From the NCBI GenBank assembly GCA_021815245.1, contig JAKAHF010000107.1, positions 1 to 7,100 on the forward strand: 7,100 bases of DNA, given 5' to 3'. This stretch comes from Actinomycetes bacterium (GTDB lineage Bacteria; Actinomycetota; Thermoleophilia; RBG-16-64-13). Below the pieces are notes generated by a model. That model had not been told where the DNA came from. It did no database searches and was given only the letters and a program-made list of their open reading frames with translations. A program made the position numbers and the translations under genes. Positions 6,023 through 7,100 of this stretch are shown one piece after another (the stretch's first letter is position 1; the number at the start of each line of letters is the position of its first letter).

Positions 6023-7100
6023 CTAGGCCTGGTGTGAGCCCAATTTGCCCGTGGATCTCTGCCAGACATACTCCCGAATGAATTCGTCGATGGCGCCGTC
6101 GAGCACCGCCTCGACGTTCCCTTTCTCGTAGTTGGTGCGATGGTCCTTGACGAGGGTGTAGGGGGCGAGAACGTAGGATCGGATCTGACTGCCCCATGCG
6201 ATCTCTTTCTGCTCCCCTTTTTCGCGGGCCATCTCCTGTTCGCGCTTCTCGTGTTCGAGCAGGAGCAGCTTGCTGCGGAGCATCCGCATGGCGGTCTCTC
6301 GGTTCTGAAGCTGCGAGCGTTCGTTCTGGCACTGCACGACGGTCTTTGTGGGCACATGGGTGATGCGCACCGCTGAATCGGTCTTGTTGACGTGCTGGCC
6401 GCCGGCGCCCGTAGAGCGGTACGTCTCCATGCGCAGGTCTTTGTCGTCGATCTCGAGCTGCACGTCGCCCTCGATGAGGGGCGTCACGTCGACAGAGGCG
6501 AACGAGGTATGACGCCGCGCGGCCGAGTCGAAGGGCGAGATGCGTACCAGACGGTGGACTCCGCGTTCGGTCGACGCCAGTCCGTAGGCGTTCTCGCCGT
6601 GCAGCGTGAAGGTGGCGCTCTTGATGCCCGCTTCGTCGCCTTCGCTGGCTTCGTTCATCTCGACGTCGAAGCCACGGGTCTGCGCCCAGCGCAGGTACAT
6701 GCGCAAGAGCATCTCGGCCCAGTCTTGACTCTCGGTGCCCCCCGCTCCGGGGTGGATGCTGACGATAGCGTCGCCCGCGTCGAATTCGCCTGTGAAGAGT
6801 CGCTGCTCCTCGAGCTGTTCAAGGTCCGCGGCCAGGGTGCGGCTCAGCCGCTCGACCTCTTCCTCCAACTCCTCGGGCATCTCGTTGTCGACGGCCTCTT
6901 CGGCGGCCAGCTCGAGCATCGCTTCGAGATCGCCCGTCTGCGCGGCGAGGCTCTCGTAGTGCTCCAAGCGGCTGCGCAGGCGACTGTAGCGGGTGCTCAC
7001 TTCCTGCGCGTGGGCCTGGTCGTCCCAGAAATCGGGGTCGCGCATCTCCTCCTCGAGGGAAGCGATGCCGCGCGTCAGAGTATCGGGGTCAAAGATAGTC
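6023..7100 (-). CDS. prfB: Peptide chain release factor 2 (RF2), 5' end outside window
   Basis: RF2 recognises UGA and UAA in the ribosomal A site and triggers hydrolysis of the finished peptide in the cytoplasm. Numbering from the internal Met at 7045, the protein has an N-terminal acidic helical region (about 1-85), the SPF stop-codon-recognition tripeptide at 170-172 (which marks RF2, not RF1) and the catalytic GGQ at 215-217, followed by HVNKT. It ends in a normal RF2 C-terminus with a TAG at 6025-6023. The coding frame continues upstream of that Met for 15 codons (7090-7046, beginning DPDTL), so the Met is not the start. At 7094-7088 the sequence reads CTT TGA C, the classic RF2 autoregulatory frameshift site, so the first part of the gene should be in another frame beyond the window. 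It is followed 134 nt later by ftsE. Family identity is certain; only the start is unseen. Confidence 0.97.
   Translation of the reverse strand, partial: TIFDPDTLTRGIASLEEEMRDPDFWDDQAHAQEVSTRYSRLRSRLEHYESLAAQTGDLEAMLELAAEEAVDNEMPEELEEEVERLSRTLAADLEQLEEQRLFTGEFDAGDAIVSIHPGAGGTESQDWAEMLLRMYLRWAQTRGFDVEMNEASEGDEAGIKSATFTLHGENAYGLASTERGVHRLVRISPFDSAARRHTSFASVDVTPLIEGDVQLEIDDKDLRMETYRSTGAGGQHVNKTDSAVRITHVPTKTVVQCQNERSQLQNRETAMRMLRSKLLLLEHEKREQEMAREKGEQKEIAWGSQIRSYVLAPYTLVKDHRTNYEKGNVEAVLDGAIDEFIREYVWQRSTGKLGSHQA
7088..7094 (-). promoter_or_regulatory. Programmed +1 frameshift site of prfB (CTT TGA C)
   Basis: Read on the minus strand, 7100-7088 is GAC TAT CTT TGA C. In many bacteria RF2 controls its own synthesis: when RF2 is scarce the ribosome pauses at an in-frame UGA, slips +1 on CUU and continues in the RF2 frame. 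Here skipping one T gives GAC CCC GAT, which runs without a stop into the RF2 body, and the resulting Tyr-Leu-Asp matches the YLD at the E. coli shift point. The Shine-Dalgarno-like stimulator would lie mostly outside the window. The codon just before TAT is GAC, not GGG as in E. coli, so the stimulator is weaker, shifted or absent. The alternative is that the +1 frame is simply open upstream (ACT ATC TTT GAC), with no shift. Confidence 0.75.

Noticed and set aside
5875..6357. Minus-strand frame overlapping the prfB end and the prfB-ftsE gap
   Set aside because: It is an out-of-frame reading of prfB running into the gap, with a Ser/Arg/Pro-rich low-complexity translation and no recognisable motif.
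7043..7045. ATG as the start of prfB
   Set aside because: The RF2 frame stays open and matches RF2 (DPDTL onward) for 15 codons upstream of it, up to the frameshift site.

Overview
The window is a single-strand gene cluster of a high-GC bacterium. By eye the GC content is roughly 60% or more, with GTG and TTG starts used alongside ATG. All eight recognisable genes lie on the minus strand, so transcription runs from high to low coordinates. The layout (release factor 2, FtsEX, a secreted coiled-coil murein hydrolase, a C-terminal processing peptidase) with no outer-membrane genes fits a Gram-positive type, most likely an actinobacterial lineage, possibly near Coriobacteriia. That placement is an inference from gene order and composition and is not secure.

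In transcription order the genes are: prfB (7100 to 6023, 5' end outside the window), ftsE (5888 to 5205), ftsX (5218 to 4322), an EnvC-like M23 peptidase (4289 to 3033), a CtpA-type S41 peptidase (3029 to 1710), rsmE (1710 to 814), a HIT-family protein (799 to 458) and yqeY (461 to 18). Six junctions are tight: overlaps of 14, 1 and 4 nt and gaps of 3, 14 and 32 nt. The prfB-ftsE gap of 134 nt is the only sizeable non-coding stretch. Positions 1-17 hold only the sequence just past the yqeY stop.

Functionally there are two blocks. The first (ftsE, ftsX, envC-like, ctpA) is a cell-wall module: the FtsEX ATPase/permease is expected to activate the secreted coiled-coil hydrolase in the envelope during division or elongation, and the membrane-anchored S41 protease may process or degrade envelope proteins. 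The second (rsmE, hit, yqeY) holds housekeeping genes for 16S rRNA methylation, nucleotide hydrolysis and a GatB/YqeY-domain protein. prfB at the head encodes the UGA/UAA release factor.

Most of this is ordinary core-genome content, and I see no new defence, mobile or biosynthetic system. The details worth a second look are: a CTTTGAC programmed +1 frameshift site in prfB at the window edge; a four-copy degenerate 15-nt tandem repeat inserted in rsmE; an acidic, Thr-rich insertion in the PDZ domain of the S41 peptidase; a perfect TATAAT 8 nt upstream of the hit start, suggesting a leaderless internal transcript; and an EnvC-like protein whose LytM zinc site is intact.
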